Counted from the stretch's first letter, positions 17,656 to 27,023 are shown. The stretch is 64,000 bases of DNA from CAWEQO01 sp963811225 (GCA_963811225.1 CAWEQO010000007.1:124001-188000); one strand, 5' to 3'. Notes: generated by a model not told the origin, from the letters alone. Numbers and translations are program-made.

Positions 17656-18424
17656 TCGCGCCCCAGAAGACTTGATCCGGCGGGCGGCAGAACTCATCCG
17701 CAAATCCAAATATGCGGTCGCGCTGACCGGCGCGGGGATGTCCACCCCTTCCGGCATCCCGGATTTCCGCTCGACAAAAACCGGCTTGTGGTCACAGAAC
17801 GACCCCATGCAGGTGGCCTCGCTGACGGCCTTCCGCCGGCGCCCAGAGGTCTTCTTTAACTGGCTGAGGCCGTTGGGGAAACAGATCTGGCAAGCCGAGC
17901 CAAACCCGGCGCACGTGGCCCTGGCGCAGCTGGAGCAAGCCGGTATCCTCAAGGCGATTATCACCCAAAACATCGACAACCTGCATCAGGCAGCCGGAGC
18001 GCAGAACGTGATTGAGGTACACGGCTCGTTGAATACCTTCACGTGCACGCGCTGCCTGAACACCTTCCCCGGCGCGGATTTCTTCAAGGCGTTCGTGGAA
18101 GAAGGCGGTATGCCGCGCTGCCCCCATGATCAGTCGCTGCTGAAGCCGGATATCACCCTATACGAGGAAATGCTGCCGGTGAAAGCCTGGCAGCAAGCCG
18201 AGCAAGCCTGCAAACAGGCGGACCTGCTGCTGGTGGCCGGCTCGTCGCTGGAGGTTAGCCCAGTCAACCAGCTGCCGGTATACGCGCTGGATCACCGGGC
18301 AAGCATCGTAATCGTGAATTACTCGCCGACCTACCTGGATGAAGAAGCGGATGTGATCTTGCGCGGTGATGTGGCCAAAGCGCTGCCTGAGATTGCAGAA
18401 GCGGCGATCGAGCGCAGAGAGTAG
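17648..18424 (+). CDS. Sir2-family NAD-dependent protein deacylase
   Basis: Removes acetyl or longer acyl groups from lysines using NAD. The 258-residue protein has ALTGAGMSTPSGIPDFRS (NAD binding), ITQNIDNLHQAAGA, and catalytic His125 in EVHGS. The zinc module is partly eroded: CTRC is present, but the second pair reads RCPHD, so one Cys is missing or replaced by His. The C-terminal SSLEVSP and NYSPT segments complete the Rossmann site. Its 8-bp overlap with the receiver/TadZ-like gene implies co-translation; a functional link is unknown. Confidence 0.9.
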   Translation: MDDRAPEDLIRRAAELIRKSKYAVALTGAGMSTPSGIPDFRSTKTGLWSQNDPMQVASLTAFRRRPEVFFNWLRPLGKQIWQAEPNPAHVALAQLEQAGILKAIITQNIDNLHQAAGAQNVIEVHGSLNTFTCTRCLNTFPGADFFKAFVEEGGMPRCPHDQSLLKPDITLYEEMLPVKAWQQAEQACKQADLLLVAGSSLEVSPVNQLPVYALDHRASIVIVNYSPTYLDEEADVILRGDVAKALPEIAEAAIERRE

Positions 18425-18485
18425 TTTAAACGAAAGACAGTGGGTTCCTGGCGGGAACCCTCTGTCTTTCGTTTTAAACTACTCT
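18418..18485. terminator. Long hairpin overlapping the sirtuin stop codon
   Basis: An imperfect stem of about 31 bp (one bulged A, one mismatch) pairs 18418-18449 with 18453-18485. It includes the stop codon of the sirtuin gene. A direct repeat of TTAAACTACTCT follows at 18474 and again from 18485. The convergent DegV gene stops at 18503. Confidence 0.65.
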
Positions 18486-18502
18486 TAAACTACTCTCTGC
18501 TT

Positions 18503-19366
18503 TTACGGCAGCCCGTTGAAAAACGAAGCGGGGCCCACGCCCAGGCCCACCATGCTCGGGCCGGTGTGCGCGCCCAGCACCGGCGCGATGCGCACGGTTG
18601 GCTCCCAGAAACACTCGAAGCGCTCCTCCAGCATCGTCTTCAGCTGCTCGACTGCGCTCGGGTTCTGGCCGTGAAGCAGCTGAACGCGCATGCTGTTCTC
18701 ACCCGGAAAACGCGAAGCGACGACAGCCACCAGCTTGCGGATGGCGCGCTTGAGGGTCACTTCTTGCCCCTCGGTGACGTACTTGCCGCTGACCGGGTCG
18801 ACGCCAATGATGGGCTTGATATTCAGCAGCGACGCCATAAGTCCTTTGAGATGGCTGATTCGCCCGCCGTGGATCAGGTAGTTCAGGTACTGCAAGGTGA
18901 AGTAGCCTTCCGAATGGCCGCGCACCTGACGGACGAGATCCAGCACTTTATCCAGGGCCCAACCGGCCTTGAGGGCGCGAGCCGCCGCTTCCACCTGCCA
19001 ACCGTACGGCACCGAGAGGGTCTTTGAATCAACCAGGGTGACGTTGGCCTCGGGGACCATCTCAGCCCCGGCGCGGGCAGCGTTCATGGTACCGCTCAGA
19101 CCCGAAGAAATGTGGATGGAGAGAATGTCCGGGTCGGTTTTGGCAAGCTCGCGATACAGCTCTGCGAACTCGCCCGGCGAAGGCTGCGACGTAATGGGCA
19201 TTGCGCCGGTTTCTGACAGCAATTGGTAAAATTCCTCGGGCTGCAGGTCGATACCGCTGGCATAAGTCTTACCTTCCAGCGTGATACGCAGTGGAACCAG
19301 ATGAATGGGGAACTCCTTCATCTGGCTCTGGGCCAGATCCATTCCTCGATCGGCGACAATTTGCAT
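18503..19366 (-). CDS. DegV-family fatty-acid-binding protein
   Basis: DegV/FakB proteins bind a fatty acid for phosphorylation by FakA. The 287-residue protein shows IVADRGMDL at the start, the ITSQPSPGEF segment carrying the conserved T-S-Q-P motif, IHISSGLSGTMNAA (ligand-carboxylate contact) and INYLIHGGRISHLKG matching the C-terminal family signature. I choose the ATG at 19366 because AAGGA lies upstream and the residues before it lack similarity. FakA is not in the window. Confidence 0.88.
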   Translation of the reverse strand: MQIVADRGMDLAQSQMKEFPIHLVPLRITLEGKTYASGIDLQPEEFYQLLSETGAMPITSQPSPGEFAELYRELAKTDPDILSIHISSGLSGTMNAARAGAEMVPEANVTLVDSKTLSVPYGWQVEAAARALKAGWALDKVLDLVRQVRGHSEGYFTLQYLNYLIHGGRISHLKGLMASLLNIKPIIGVDPVSGKYVTEGQEVTLKRAIRKLVAVVASRFPGENSMRVQLLHGQNPSAVEQLKTMLEERFECFWEPTVRIAPVLGAHTGPSMVGLGVGPASFFNGLP

Positions 19367-19433
19367 TGTTTTGTTTTCCTTATGTCTAGTTTTCAACGGC
19401 GGCGCAGTTGATCTGTACCGCCGATCCATTCGA

Positions 19434-21140
19434 TTAACGACTACCGCGTCTACCAAACTGGCGTTCGAGCAGGTCAACGCTGAGGTGGATCATGGTTGGG
19501 CGGCCGTGCGGGCAGGTGCGGGGTGCGTTACAGGCCTCCAGATCGCGCAGCAGGGCGCGCTGCTCCTCCAACGAGAGGGTCTGCCCCCCCTTGACAGCAG
19601 AACGCTTGCAGATACGGGCTACCAGGCGGGCCTCACGCTCGGCTTGCAGCGGCGTCTCGTCCTCCTCGAAGTCCTCCACAATCACCCGCACGGCAGAAAT
19701 CGGGTCGGAGCCGGTCAGGATGGCTGGGATGGACCGCACGCGGAAGACGTTCGGGCCAAAGGGTTCCACCTGAAAGCCGACCTGTTCGAGGAACGGCAGC
19801 TGCTGCGAGAGCAAGCGAGCGCTTTCGGGTGGGAGCTGGAAGGTGAGCGGCTCCAGCAAGGCTTGCGAAGGCACCGGCGACTTCAACTGGCTCATCATGC
19901 GCTCGTACAGCACCCGCTCGTGGGCAGCGTGCTGATCGATCAGGTACAGGCCGTCTGGACCCTCGGTCACAAGGTAGGTGGCTCCCACCTGCCCGACCAG
20001 GCGCAGCAGCGGTAGATCGCTGCCGGTGGGCGCTGAGATGCCCTGCACAGGCTGCTGGGTTGACAGGCGGCCATTTTCGCCGGGCTGCGGTGAGGGGGTC
20101 TCGAACCCGGTCCCGGCGGCTGTGCCCCAATCCATGCCGGGCTGCCTGGCCGCGGGGTCGGAGCGGGAAGGCTCTGTCGCCCAAGTGGGCAGCGACATCT
20201 GCGGAACGGGAGAGTAGGCCAGCAGGCCGCGCTTGACGGCGCGCTGCACGGCCGAGTAGATGCGGTCGGCGGCGCGGAAGCGCACCTCAGCCTTGGCGGG
20301 ATGCACGTTAACGTCCACACTCTCGGGCGGGACTTCAATGAAAAGCACCGCCATGGGGAAGCGCCCGACCATCAGCAGGGTGCGGTAGGCCTGCAGCAAA
20401 GCGCTCGACAGGGCTATATCCTGGATCCAGCGACCGTTGACGAAGAAGGTCATCTCGCGGCGATTGGAGCGAGTCAGCGAGACCGGGCTGATAAAGCCGG
20501 TAATGCGGGCTTCCTCATCCTGCAGTTCGATCTGCAGCATCTGCCTGGCGATTTCAACTCCGTACAGGGCGGCCAGCACCTCACGCCGGTCGCCGTTACC
20601 GCTGGTGCGCAGGACAGGCTTATCCTCATGGAAGAGCTGGAAGCGCACGTCTGGGTAAGCTAAGGCGTAGCGGGTTACGAGGGCATCGATCTGGCGGCGC
20701 TCGGTGGAGTCTTGTTTTAGGAATTTCAGGCGGGCCGGGACGTTGTAGAAGAGGTCTTCCACAGTGACGACCGTCCCGATGGGTACGCCGGCCTGCTCGA
20801 AGCGCAAGACTTGACCGCCCTCCACCAGGATCTTCGCCCCGACCTCGGTATCCGGGCAGCGAGAAGTCAGCGACATGCGAGAAACCGAGCCGACCGAAGC
20901 CAGGGCCTCGCCGCGGAAACCGAGCGTGCCGATATGGAACAGGTCTTCGGCGGAGCGCAGCTTGCTGGTGGCATGGCGCGCCACCGCCAGCTGAAGTTCA
21001 TCCGGTGGGATACCACTGCCATCGTCCGCAATGGCGATCTTGCCGCGCCCGGCCTTTTCGATGTGAATGACGACCTGGCGAGCATGTGCATCGAGGGCAT
21101 TTTCCAGTAATTCTTTCACCACCGACGCGGGGCGCTCCAC
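19434..21140 (-). CDS. mutL: DNA mismatch repair protein MutL, with a premature TGA at the natural start
   Basis: MutL links mismatch recognition to strand incision. From the GTG at 21140 the frame encodes 568 residues with the GHKL ATPase motifs KELLENALDA, DDGSGI and TLGFRGEAL. The C-terminal endonuclease site DQHAAHERVLYE and CPHGRPTMI are present. The usual N-terminus lies upstream in the same frame: ATG at 21197 reads M-T-I-stop-V-L-P-D-H-V-A-S-Q-I-A-A-G-E-V. The TGA (21186-21188) occupies the position normally held by Arg and could arise from CGA by one transition. AGAGG precedes that ATG. As it stands the protein lacks about 19 conserved residues unless readthrough or a sequence error is involved. 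Confidence 0.9.
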   Translation of the reverse strand: MERPASVVKELLENALDAHARQVVIHIEKAGRGKIAIADDGSGIPPDELQLAVARHATSKLRSAEDLFHIGTLGFRGEALASVGSVSRMSLTSRCPDTEVGAKILVEGGQVLRFEQAGVPIGTVVTVEDLFYNVPARLKFLKQDSTERRQIDALVTRYALAYPDVRFQLFHEDKPVLRTSGNGDRREVLAALYGVEIARQMLQIELQDEEARITGFISPVSLTRSNRREMTFFVNGRWIQDIALSSALLQAYRTLLMVGRFPMAVLFIEVPPESVDVNVHPAKAEVRFRAADRIYSAVQRAVKRGLLAYSPVPQMSLPTWATEPSRSDPAARQPGMDWGTAAGTGFETPSPQPGENGRLSTQQPVQGISAPTGSDLPLLRLVGQVGATYLVTEGPDGLYLIDQHAAHERVLYERMMSQLKSPVPSQALLEPLTFQLPPESARLLSQQLPFLEQVGFQVEPFGPNVFRVRSIPAILTGSDPISAVRVIVEDFEEDETPLQAEREARLVARICKRSAVKGGQTLSLEEQRALLRDLEACNAPRTCPHGRPTMIHLSVDLLERQFGRRGSR

Positions 21141-21208
21141 TACCTCACCGGCAGCAATCTGGGATGCAACATGATCGGGAAGGACTCAAATCGTCATAAA
21201 ACCTCTAG

Positions 21209-21300
21209 GGTAACTGCGCAGGCAGTGGGAGTTTCCGGAGAGGGAGCGTCACTGCAGCGGCGCCCCCTCTCCGGAAACTCCCACTGCCTGCGCAGTTACC
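21209..21300. repeat. Palindromic dispersed element, copy A (full length)
   Basis: 36-bp perfect arms (21209-21244 and 21265-21300) begin GGTAACTGCGCAGGCAGT and end GCAGTTACC, with a 20-nt centre that extends the stem after one mismatch. It lies in the mutL leader: the mutL -10 box is at 21310-21315, so the mRNA would start with this hairpin. A related full-length copy is at 46636-46724. Confidence 0.85.
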
Positions 21301-21309
21301 TCTCACGAA

Positions 21310-21315
21310 ATTATA
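21310..21315 (-). promoter_or_regulatory. Putative mutL -10 box
   Basis: The minus strand reads TATAAT; transcription would start at about 21303, at the edge of the palindromic element. The -35 region is weak. Confidence 0.5.
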
Positions 21316-21342
21316 CCAGTTCTGGCGGAAATTAAAAACGGA

Positions 21343-21348
21343 TATAAT
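21343..21348 (+). promoter_or_regulatory. Putative promoter of the MoaD-like gene
   Basis: TATAAT with TTCTGG 17 nt upstream (21320-21325). It is divergent from the mutL -10 box 28 bp away. The leader would be about 15 nt. Confidence 0.5.
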
Positions 21349-21369
21349 GAACGCCGGAAAGTGAAGCGA

Positions 21370-21678
21370 ATGCCCATGCAAATCAACCTGTACGCAAACT
21401 TCCGCCTGATCGCGGGGGTCCGGCGCTTTGAGCTGGACCTACCCGAGGGCGCAACCATGAACCAGGCTATCCAGGCCATTGTCAGCGCGCAGCCGACCTT
21501 GCGCAAGCACTGGCTAAACGACGAGGGCCAGCTGTATGCCCACGTCCATGCCTTTGCCAACGGCGTGGATGTGTCCACCCTACCGGACGGGTTTGAGACG
21601 CGTCTCAGGCCGGAAGATATCCTGGATTTCTTCCCGCCGGTTGCGGGGGGAAGCCAGGGGAGCGCTCGGAAGGTGTAG
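21370..21678 (+). CDS. MoaD/ThiS-type ubiquitin-like protein with C-terminal extension
   Basis: A beta-grasp sulfur-carrier-like protein of 102 residues, starting MPMQINLYANFRLIAG; the second ATG (21376) is also possible. The end DILDFFPPVAGG matches the MoaD tail, where the final Gly-Gly is normally the C-terminus and is thiocarboxylated. Here eight more residues (SQGSARKV) follow, so activation would need proteolytic trimming. No moaE, thiF-like or JAB-peptidase gene is adjacent. It could serve molybdopterin synthesis or another sulfur-transfer pathway. Confidence 0.8.
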   Translation: MPMQINLYANFRLIAGVRRFELDLPEGATMNQAIQAIVSAQPTLRKHWLNDEGQLYAHVHAFANGVDVSTLPDGFETRLRPEDILDFFPPVAGGSQGSARKV

Positions 21679-21750
21679 AATTTCGAACGGGTAGCTCAGG
21701 CAGCCCGCCTAAATTTTACAGGTCTTGAATGCTTCCGGTATGCGATATGG

Positions 21751-21756
21751 TATAAT
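21751..21756 (+). promoter_or_regulatory. rnpB -10 box
   Basis: TATAAT ends 7 nt before the predicted RNase P RNA 5' end, as expected for a transcript made without 5' processing. A TTGAAT at 21725-21730 is a poor -35 (20-nt spacing). Confidence 0.6.
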
Positions 21757-21763
21757 AGCATGT

Positions 21764-22185
21764 CAGGAAGATCGGGAGACCGCGGCGCTGCGCTTTGTGC
21801 AGCGGCGAGGAAAGTCCGCACTCCAGAGAGCGCGATGCCGGGTAACGCCCGGGGTGGGGCAACCTGCCGAATGGGCCACAGAAACAAACCGCCCCGGCTC
21901 TATGAGCCGGAGCAAGGGTGAAAAGGTGGTGTAAGAGACCACCGGCGCTCGCAGTAATGCGACGGCCAGGCAACCTCCATCGGGAGCAAGGCCAAGCAGG
22001 AACGAAGCTGCTCTGCAGCAGGAAGCTGCTCGCTTCCCCGCCTTTGCAAGGAAAGGGCTGAAGTTCCGGGTAGGCCGCTCGAACCGTTCGGTAACGGACG
22101 GTCTAGATAGATGATCTCCCAGGCGGCAGGAGTGGCCTTCGGGCCAAACCAGCCGACAGACAGAATGCGGCTTATAGATTTTCCT
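21764..22185 (+). ncRNA. rnpB: RNase P RNA, bacterial type A
   Basis: The catalytic RNA that matures tRNA 5' ends. Conserved blocks are present in order: GAGGAAAGTCCGCACTCC near the 5' end, CCACAGAAACAAACCGCC with AGCAAGGGTGAAAAGGTG in the middle, and AGATAGATGAT plus ACAGAATGCGGCTTATAG at the 3' end. P1 is formed by AGGAAGATC (21765-21773) with GATTTTCCT (22177-22185). Length about 422 nt. It is not visible as an ORF. Confidence 0.95.
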
Positions 22186-22203
22186 GCAGGTAATACATTC
22201 GAT

Positions 22204-22245
22204 AAACCTGGTTTTTGGCGGGCATCAAAAACCAGGTTTTCGCTT
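22204..22245 (+). terminator. rnpB terminator
   Basis: A 14-bp perfect stem (22204-22217 with 22226-22239) and 8-nt loop end in TTTTCGCTTT shortly after the RNA 3' end. Confidence 0.8.
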
Positions 22246-22258
22246 TAAAAATTGGTCC

Positions 22259-22290
22259 GTAACCGCTCAGGCAGCGGTAGTTTTCCGGAT
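22259..22290. repeat. Palindromic element, partial copy C
   Basis: GTAACCGCTCAGGCAGCGG followed by TAGTTTTCCGGA closely follows the left arm of copy A. The right arm is missing. It lies just past the 3' end of the MBL-fold gene. Confidence 0.6.
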
Positions 22291-22306
22291 TGTTGTGAAG
22301 GCAATG

Positions 22307-22963
22307 TCAGTACCAAACCGGATAAAAGCCATGCCCGGCGCAGATGAACTCGGGTTGGAGCGCCATTTGCCGGTCGAAGGAACGGCGGGCGGCGGCCTTG
22401 TCCCAGGTGCTGTCGCCCTGGTAGGCGCTGAGATTGTCGCCGCGGATTTTAACCGAATCGCCGGAGAAGAGGATGCCCTGACGCGGGGTGTAGTACGAGA
22501 TATGCCCGGGGGTGTGACCGGGGGACTCCAGCACCAGCAGCCCGCCCAGGATCGGCAGCTCCTGCCCAGGCCGGACGATCTCGTCCACTTCGGCCGGCGT
22601 CATGGGGAACAGCGGCAGCATCAGGTTGAAGAACTTTCCCTCCAGGGTATGCGAGGCGATCGGGCGAGTCATGCGGCCCTGGCGCAGCGCTGTGGCTTCG
22701 ATGGCGCTGGCATACACCCGGGCGCCGGAACCGTTCTTCAGCGCCTGGGTGGCCCCGGCGTGATCGGGGTCGGCGTGGGTGATCAAGATGCGCTTGAGGT
22801 CTTGGGGCGGGCGCCCGAGGTCTTCCATGCGGGCGAAGACCAGCATATCGCTGCCGGGCAGGCCGGTATCGACCAGGGTCAGGCCGTCCGGCTCGACGAT
22901 CAGGTACTGGTTGCCGGTGAACCCGGCGAACAAGCGGTAGATGGATTCGGATACTTGCAGCAT
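22307..22963 (-). CDS. Metallo-beta-lactamase-fold hydrolase
   Basis: A 218-residue MBL-fold protein. Metal-binding motif THADPDHAGA, then SPGHTPGHISYY, FSGDSV and CAGHG supply the remaining His and Asp ligands. This spacing fits the glyoxalase II/quorum-lactonase-like branch, but the substrate cannot be read from sequence. It stands alone, with long hairpins or repeats on both sides. Confidence 0.88.
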   Translation of the reverse strand: MLQVSESIYRLFAGFTGNQYLIVEPDGLTLVDTGLPGSDMLVFARMEDLGRPPQDLKRILITHADPDHAGATQALKNGSGARVYASAIEATALRQGRMTRPIASHTLEGKFFNLMLPLFPMTPAEVDEIVRPGQELPILGGLLVLESPGHTPGHISYYTPRQGILFSGDSVKIRGDNLSAYQGDSTWDKAAARRSFDRQMALQPEFICAGHGFYPVWY

Positions 22964-22999
22964 GGCTGCCCCCTTTCTGCGTTAAGTATAACGAAAAAA

Positions 23000-23069
23000 G
23001 AGAGTGGAGAGTAGAGAACAGAGAGCAGCCCAGAAGCGGGCTACTCTCTGTTCTCTACTCTCCACTCTC
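23000..23069. terminator. Long purine-rich hairpin between the MBL and GH4 genes
   Basis: Arms of 32 nt (23000-23031, 23038-23069) pair with a single mismatch around a 6-nt loop. The left arm contains AGAGAACAGAGAGCAG, identical to 16 nt of the hairpin at 6283. It lies just beyond the GH4 stop and upstream of the co-directional MBL gene, so it separates two transcription units. Confidence 0.7.
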
Positions 23070-23071
23070 AA

Positions 23072-24472
23072 TTAATGGTACTTTGGCAGCCAGTCACCAT
23101 GCGCTTCGATCAAATCGTCGACCAGGGACCAGATCTGGTCCAGGTCGAGCTCAGCAGCGGTATGCGGATCGAGCATGGCAGCATGATAGATGTGCTCACG
23201 CTTGCAAGTCAGGGCGGCTTCCACCGTCAGGCGCTGCACATTGACGTTGGTGGTGATCAGGCTGGCGAGCTGCGGCGGCAGGCTGCCGACCTTGGTCGGC
23301 TGCACGCCGTTCTTGTCGACCAGGCAGGGAACCTCCACGACGCAGTCTTGCGGCAAGTTGTCGATCAGGCCCTTGTTGGGCACGTTGCCGTAGATCACTC
23401 TGGGTGTGCCCGTCTCGATGCTGTTGATGATGTAGGAGCCGTATTCGTGGCTCTGTGAGACCTGGTCCATGTTAGCAAATTCGCGGACGATGAAGTCGAC
23501 CATCTCCGGCACGACGTTGAAGGTCGTCAGCATTCCACGCAGCTTTTCCTCGGGAAGGCTGTCGGGGTCGGCAATCTTCTGCTGCATGAACTTCCAGCCC
23601 ATGATCTGCAGCTCGCAGCGGCGGATGTACTCGTCGAGGGGGATATTGAAGCGCTCGATCAGGTCAGGGCGGTCGCGCTTGATGAACCAGGGGGTATACT
23701 CGGCGAAGTGCTCGCTGGACTCCGTGACGAAGTAGCCCAGCCGCATCAGCATCTCGTAGCGCACCCGGTTCCAGTCCGGCACGCGGCCCTCTGCGTACAC
23801 CTTGCGAATCAGCGGGTACAGGTCTTCCATCTGGCCGCCGGGCAGCTTGCGCTCGAAGTTCAGGTAGAAGGCCATGTGGTTGATCCCGGCCGCCACGAAG
23901 TTGATGTCTTCCAGCGGCACGTCGATGTCAAGGGCCAGCTGCCCGGCCGTGCCCTGCACGCTGTGGCACAGGCCCACCGTCTTGATCTTGCTGGCCCGGC
24001 TGACCGCCCAGACCAGCATTGCCATGGGGTTGACGTAGTTGAGGAAGGTCACATCCGGGCAGAGCTGCTCCATGTCGGCGGTCATTTCGAGCAGCACCGG
24101 GATGGTACGCAGCGCCCGGAAGATGCCGCCGATGCCGAGCGTGTCGGCGATCGTCTGGCGCAGGCCATACTTTTTGGGCACTTCGAAGTCGACCACCGTA
24201 CCGGGTTTATACCCACCCACCTGGAACATGCTGATGGCATAATTGGCGCCATCCAAGGCGGCGCGGCGGTCGGTGGTGACCTCGATGGTGGGCTTGACGT
24301 CCAGAATGCCCGCGATGCGGTGGGCCAGCACTTCGGTTTCACGCAGGCGCTCTTCGTTGATATCATACAGGCTGATGGTCAATTCAGCCAGCTCAGGGAA
24401 GCTGAGGATATCCCCCAGCAGATTGCGGGCAAACACGGTGCTGCCTGCCCCAACGAACGTGATTTTCGGCAT
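23072..24472 (-). CDS. GH4 family glycosidase (alpha-galactosidase/alpha-glucosidase type), copy 1
   Basis: GH4 enzymes use NAD and a divalent metal to hydrolyse alpha- or beta-glycosides by an oxidation-elimination mechanism. The 466-residue protein starts with the Rossmann motif ITFVGAGSTVF. It has NYVNPMAML, GLCHSVQGT (metal-binding Cys) and GINHMAF (metal-binding His), matching the MelA-like branch. It is the third gene of an apparent operon with the aldo/keto reductase (11 bp upstream) and a paralogous GH4 gene. Cytoplasmic, no signal peptide. Confidence 0.92.
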   Translation of the reverse strand: MPKITFVGAGSTVFARNLLGDILSFPELAELTISLYDINEERLRETEVLAHRIAGILDVKPTIEVTTDRRAALDGANYAISMFQVGGYKPGTVVDFEVPKKYGLRQTIADTLGIGGIFRALRTIPVLLEMTADMEQLCPDVTFLNYVNPMAMLVWAVSRASKIKTVGLCHSVQGTAGQLALDIDVPLEDINFVAAGINHMAFYLNFERKLPGGQMEDLYPLIRKVYAEGRVPDWNRVRYEMLMRLGYFVTESSEHFAEYTPWFIKRDRPDLIERFNIPLDEYIRRCELQIMGWKFMQQKIADPDSLPEEKLRGMLTTFNVVPEMVDFIVREFANMDQVSQSHEYGSYIINSIETGTPRVIYGNVPNKGLIDNLPQDCVVEVPCLVDKNGVQPTKVGSLPPQLASLITTNVNVQRLTVEAALTCKREHIYHAAMLDPHTAAELDLDQIWSLVDDLIEAHGDWLPKYH

Positions 24473-24483
24473 AAGAAATCCCT

Positions 24484-25485
24484 CTACCGCAGATTTTTGG
24501 TGATCATTTCATAGGGATACGGCTCGCCCGGTTGAGAGACCTGGTTCAGCCGCTCCATTTGGGCTTCAGCTAAAGACCAGCCCGTGGCGCCCATGTTGTC
24601 CTCGAACTGCTGCATGTTGCGGGCCCCGATGATGGGGGCGGTGACGGCTGGCCGCTGCAGCAGCCAGCGCAGCGCAACCTGAGCCGGGGATTTGCCCGTC
24701 TCTTCAGCCAGCGCATACAGCACGTCCAGCACCGACCAGGTGAACTCGTTGTTGTAATTCTCCCAGGATTCACCCCAGCCATAGCGCTGGGCCATGTCGA
24801 CCCGGCTGTCCTTGGGCGGGGCGCTCATGTCGCGGTGATACTTGCCGCTCAACCAGCCGCCGCGCAGCGGGCTCCATGGGATCAAGCCGATGCCCTCATT
24901 CAAGCATACGGGGATCAGCTCCCACTCCATAGTGCGGACCAGCAGATTATACTGCGCTTGCAGGCAGGTGTACGGCTCCCAACCCATCTGGCGAGCGATA
25001 TCGACCGCTTTTTGCAGCTGCCAGCCGCTGTAGTTGCTGACGCCCACGTAGCGCACCTTGCCGCTCTTGACGAAGCCGTCGAGCGTGCTGAGGGTCTCCT
25101 CCAGCGGGGTACGGTTGTCCCAGCAGTGCACCTGATACAAGTCGAGGTAGTCGGTCTGCAGGCGGCGCAGGCTGGCATCCAAGGCGGAAACCAGGTGCTT
25201 GCGGCTCAAGCCGATGTCGTTCAGGCCGGAGCCCATGCGGAAGCGGGCTTTGGTGGCAATCACCCACTGGTCGCGCGGTTTCTCCACCAGCCAGCGGCCC
25301 AGGATTTCTTCCGACTTGCCGGTGCTGTATACGTCGGCGGTGTCGATAAAGCTGCCGCCCAGCTCTTCGAAGCGGCCCAGCATTTCACGGCTTTCTTCTT
25401 CGGTCGATTCTCGCCCGAAGGTCATTGCGCCCAGGCATAATTCACTGACCATCAGCCCGGTGTTCCCCAAATAGCGATATTCCAT
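24484..25485 (-). CDS. Aldo/keto reductase
   Basis: A 333-residue (alpha/beta)8 NADPH-dependent reductase. The catalytic tetrad is visible: Asp and Tyr in FIDTADVYSTGKSEE, Lys in VIATKARF and His in LYQVHCWDN. The start is set at the ATG at 25485 because AGGAGGAT lies 5 nt upstream; the frame runs further but without homology. Its place between two GH4 genes suggests it reduces a keto-sugar or released aglycone. Confidence 0.92.
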   Translation of the reverse strand: MEYRYLGNTGLMVSELCLGAMTFGRESTEEESREMLGRFEELGGSFIDTADVYSTGKSEEILGRWLVEKPRDQWVIATKARFRMGSGLNDIGLSRKHLVSALDASLRRLQTDYLDLYQVHCWDNRTPLEETLSTLDGFVKSGKVRYVGVSNYSGWQLQKAVDIARQMGWEPYTCLQAQYNLLVRTMEWELIPVCLNEGIGLIPWSPLRGGWLSGKYHRDMSAPPKDSRVDMAQRYGWGESWENYNNEFTWSVLDVLYALAEETGKSPAQVALRWLLQRPAVTAPIIGARNMQQFEDNMGATGWSLAEAQMERLNQVSQPGEPYPYEMITKNLR

Positions 25486-25513
25486 TTGAAATCCTCCTGA
25501 TTCCTCCCTATGT

Positions 25514-26854
<1,341 letters not shown>

Positions 26855-26895
26855 AGAAGGTATCCCTTTAGTGGAGCCTGTGCCTGGTGAAAAAC

Positions 26896-26940
26896 GGTAA
26901 CTGCTGAGGCAGTCATCAATCTAACATAATTGTAGCAATT
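26896..26940. repeat. Palindromic element partial copy D and nearby small palindrome
   Basis: GGTAACTGCTGAGGCAGT (26896-26913) matches the terminal motif of the dispersed element. A separate palindrome AATTG-TAG-CAATT (26928-26940) in the same divergent intergenic region is a candidate repressor operator for the sugar genes. Nothing else is seen in 26855-27020. Confidence 0.5.
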
Positions 26941-27023
26941 TGAGGAAAGGTGTCAAGGATAAGTGACCCAGGTGGAACACGCTTCCAAAATGCGTTTCGG
27001 CTGTTTGCTCGACCGAAAACGAA

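Noticed and set aside
21186..21188. TGA in mutL read as selenocysteine or as a recoded sense codon
   Set aside because: The position aligns with Arg, and TGA ends many genes here (tgt, the sensor kinase, the AAA+ gene), so neither selenocysteine nor code change is supported.
21689..21712. Another copy of the palindromic element (GGTAGCTCAGGCAGCC)
   Set aside because: Only the short core matches, and the flanks differ; similarity could be chance.
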